A stretch of DNA of 7,127 bases, from contig CALERO010000178.1 of NCBI GenBank assembly GCA_937907325.1, positions 1-7,127 on the forward strand. Direction: 5' to 3'. Origin of the DNA: UBA4716 sp002438865 (GTDB lineage: Bacteria > Bacillota > Clostridia > UBA1381). Below, one piece after another: positions 5,044 to 7,127 of this stretch. Position numbers and translations under genes: made by a program. Under the pieces are notes generated by a model. It searched no databases, was not told the DNA's origin, and worked only from the letters and a program-made list of their open reading frames with translations. Numbering within the stretch: position 1 is the stretch's first letter; every line of letters begins with the position of its first letter.

Positions 5044-5056
5044 AAAAAGGTAAAAT
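5028..5056 (+). promoter_or_regulatory. Promoter of the MBL-hemZ pair
   Basis: TTGATT (5028-5033) and TAAAAT (5051-5056) are 17 bp apart, placing the start near 5063 and leaving a leader of about 30 nt. The promoter lies in the last bases of the repeat array: the closing AGCAGATT (5036-5043) sits in its spacer. Formation of the array hairpin could therefore interfere with it. Confidence 0.65.
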
Positions 5057-5091
5057 ACTTATTTAAATTATAAAAATCGGAGTGTTATATT

Positions 5092-5715
5092 ATGAAAACA
5101 ATAAAGCTTCAGAATTATCACACAAGTGAAAACACATATATTGTTTACGATGAAAGCACAATGAACGGGTTTATAATAGACCCTGCTTACGGTGTTGACA
5201 AAACAATCGAATATTTAAACGAAAACAAAATAAAGCTTAATTATGTTTTTATAACCCACTGCCATTATGACCACATAGAGGATATGGAGGAATTGAGAGA
5301 AAAATTATCTCTTAAGCTTGTATGCGGCGACAAGGCGGATATTAACATAAAAGACCCGTACATTAATTTATCTCTTTCGGCGCTCGGCTACAATATAATC
5401 GCAAAAAAAGCAGACATTATATTAAAAGACGGCGAAAGCATTGATATTGATAATATGACGGTTAAATGCATATACACTCCGGGTCACACGAACTGCAGTG
5501 TTTGCTATCTTATTGGAAAAGATATGTTTTGCGGTGACACTTTATTTTTAAGAAATTGTGGAAGATGGGATTTGCCGACGGGAAACGAAGAGGATTTGAG
5601 AAAATCCGTTAAAGAAAAGATATACACTCTTGACGAGAATATAATTCTTCACCCCGGTCACGGCGAAGACACAAGTATAGGCTATGAGAAAAAGTTTAAT
5701 TTTTATATAAAATGA
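5092..5715 (+). CDS. MBL-fold metallo-hydrolase (glyoxalase II-like)
   Basis: This is a 207-residue soluble metallo-beta-lactamase-fold hydrolase. The metal ligands are visible: H56-x-H58-x-D60-H61 (THCHYDH), H132 in TPGHT, D149 in CGDTLF and H190 in HPGHG. The pattern and length are those of the short glyoxalase II-like group common in Firmicutes (YqgX type); the ...CGRWDLPTG stretch after the Asp ligand is typical of it. The natural substrate is unknown: hydroxyacylglutathione hydrolase is the usual annotation, but a thiol-ester hydrolase for another thiol is equally possible. The ATG at 5092 follows CGGAG (5078-5082) by 9 bases. Its stop overlaps the next start in ATGA, so the two genes are translationally coupled. 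A link to the HemZ gene is common in Clostridia as I recall it, near hisS-aspS. Confidence 0.9.
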   Translation: MKTIKLQNYHTSENTYIVYDESTMNGFIIDPAYGVDKTIEYLNENKIKLNYVFITHCHYDHIEDMEELREKLSLKLVCGDKADINIKDPYINLSLSALGYNIIAKKADIILKDGESIDIDNMTVKCIYTPGHTNCSVCYLIGKDMFCGDTLFLRNCGRWDLPTGNEEDLRKSVKEKIYTLDENIILHPGHGEDTSIGYEKKFNFYIK

Positions 5716-7127
5716 TTATTATTCAGAACGGTTACGACTGCAAATATGAACTTGCACTTTTTGAGAATATGTTTTTCGGCAAAAATGAAGACGGATACAT
5801 ATTTTCAAATTTTAAATACGAAAACAAAAGAATAAACGTATATACTGAAATAATTTTCGGTTTTGAAACGTATTTTGAAGATTATTATTTCGATTTTGAT
5901 ACAGAAAACAAGTCGGAAAGAATTATAAAAAAGATTTTTACCGCCGCCTGTACAAAATCCTTATGTCACGCCGCAATGAAAGTCAGAAAAATTAATCTGC
6001 CCTGGGGCGTTATGTGCGGAATACGTCCGGCAAAAAATGTGCGTATTCTCATTGAAGAGGGGTACACGGAAAACGAAACACGTAAAATTTTTAAGGACGT
6101 ATACGAGGTAAGTGAGGAAAAAACAGAGCTTGCACACACGGTTGCGAAAAACGAAGAAACTCTTTTAAAAGATATAGACAAAAACAGCGTAAGCATTTAT
6201 ATAGGAATACCGTTTTGCCCGACAAGATGCTTATATTGCTCATTTGTATCGACAGATATAAATGTGAGCGGAAAATATATGAGCGGATTTGTTGAAAAGT
6301 TACTTTTGGAAATAGATAAAACATCGGAAATATTGAAAAAGTTAAATCTTTTTGCGGATAACATATACATAGGCGGCGGAACGCCGACCACGCTCAGCGC
6401 CGAGCAATTAAGCAGAATATTTGACAGACTTCATAATAATTTTGATTTTTCAAAAATAAAGGAATTTACGCTTGAAGCGGGGCGCCCCGACACGATAACA
6501 AAAGAAAAATTAATATGCGCAAAATCGGGCGGAGTAAACAGAATAAGCATAAATCCGCAGACAATGAACGCAGAAACATTAAGAAAAGTACGGCGCAATC
6601 ACACACCCGAAATGCTTAAAAACTGCTTTTACGATGTGAGAAATGCCGGGTTTGACAACATAAATACAGACCTTATAGCCGGACTTCCGGGCGAGAATTT
6701 TGAAATGTTTAAGTACAGTCTTGACGAGGTTATAAAACTTGACCCGGAGGATATAACGGTTCATTCGATGTGTGTTAAGCGTGCGGCTGACCTTAATCTG
6801 CGCAGGCTGACCGAGGCTGAGGAGATGAACAAAATGCTTTCATACACGCAGATGCGTATGAAAGAGACGGGACGTGAGCCTTATTATATGTACCGCCAGA
6901 AAAACAGCAGCGGAAATCTCGAAAATGTGGGTTACGCAAAAAAAGGCTGTATGAGTACGTATAACGTCAACATTATGGAGGAAAAGCAAACGATTATAGC
7001 CCTGGGCGGCGGAGGAAGTACAAAGCTTGTTATGGGCGACAGAATAGAAAGAATTTTTAATTTTAAAGACCCGCTCGAATACATACGGCGGTTTGATGAA
7101 ATTTTAAAGAAAAAGGACGAAACGGCT
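5712..7127 (+). CDS. hemZ: HemZ-like radical SAM protein, 3' end cut by the window
   Basis: The frame is open for 472 codons to the last base of the window, so the C terminus is missing, probably only some tens of residues. The first 165 residues are the HemZ-type N-terminal region. The radical SAM core has the cluster motif C169-PTR-C173-LY-C176, IGGGTPT (220-226), the GLPGE loop (324-328) and a C-terminal block with YRQKN...NVGYAKKG and LGGGGSTKL, characteristic of HemZ. HemZ is described as an oxygen-independent coproporphyrinogen III dehydrogenase acting in haem synthesis. The fourth cysteine of the HemN motif (CxxxCxxCxC) is absent (SF follows), as in HemW and HemZ relatives, so the enzymatic role is inferred from the family only. 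The ATG at 5712 overlaps the stop of the MBL gene (ATGA); no separate ribosome binding site is needed. No other haem genes are in view. Confidence 0.93.
   Translation, partial: MIIIQNGYDCKYELALFENMFFGKNEDGYIFSNFKYENKRINVYTEIIFGFETYFEDYYFDFDTENKSERIIKKIFTAACTKSLCHAAMKVRKINLPWGVMCGIRPAKNVRILIEEGYTENETRKIFKDVYEVSEEKTELAHTVAKNEETLLKDIDKNSVSIYIGIPFCPTRCLYCSFVSTDINVSGKYMSGFVEKLLLEIDKTSEILKKLNLFADNIYIGGGTPTTLSAEQLSRIFDRLHNNFDFSKIKEFTLEAGRPDTITKEKLICAKSGGVNRISINPQTMNAETLRKVRRNHTPEMLKNCFYDVRNAGFDNINTDLIAGLPGENFEMFKYSLDEVIKLDPEDITVHSMCVKRAADLNLRRLTEAEEMNKMLSYTQMRMKETGREPYYMYRQKNSSGNLENVGYAKKGCMSTYNVNIMEEKQTIIALGGGGSTKLVMGDRIERIFNFKDPLEYIRRFDEILKKKDETA

Overview
The window reads as a chromosomal replication-origin region from a low-GC Firmicute, most likely a gut-type member of the Clostridia. 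The evidence is the AT-rich sequence, strong AGGAGG-type ribosome binding sites with TTG and GTG starts, a type A-like RNase P RNA, a DnaA/DnaN pair with the origin between them, and a metallo-hydrolase followed by a HemZ-type radical SAM gene. Species cannot be read from the sequence.

Layout. From 1 to 488 is the RNase P RNA gene (rnpB, minus strand) with a textbook promoter and two hairpin terminators. From 489 to 1190 there is no credible protein gene; it holds degenerate REP-like palindromes (571-840) and then a three-unit array of about 102-bp repeats (848-1190) that abuts the stop codon of a minus-strand FabG-like SDR gene (1187-1903). A compact divergent promoter pair (1948-2014) serves the SDR gene and dnaA. 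dnaA (2095-3399, TTG start) is followed by a 269-bp gap carrying oriC: DnaA-box-like 9-mers, a run of six DnaA-trios and an AT-rich palindrome. dnaN follows (3669-4802). Directly at its stop codon sits a second copy of the repeat array (4801-5043), in the same sense relative to dnaN as the first copy is to the SDR gene. A promoter inside the end of that array precedes an MBL-fold hydrolase (5092-5715), which overlaps by 4 bp a HemZ-like gene that runs off the window end.

How it fits together. dnaA, oriC and dnaN form the initiation module: DnaA binds the boxes, oligomerises from the trios and opens the AT-rich DNA, and DnaN is the sliding clamp. rnpB supplies tRNA maturation. The MBL and HemZ genes form a translationally coupled pair that is probably the start of a separate operon. 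The usual origin neighbours (rpmH-rnpA upstream, recF-gyrB-gyrA downstream) are absent, so dnaA-oriC-dnaN has been separated from the classical cluster.

The most unusual content is the modular hairpin-forming repeat family. Two arrays in mirror orientation bracket the SDR-dnaA-oriC-dnaN block, each begins at a gene stop codon, and their arms differ by compensating changes that keep the stems paired. I do not recognise this family. A second point of interest is DnaA's DNA-recognition helix, where the near-invariant His of the D-H-T-T motif is Arg.
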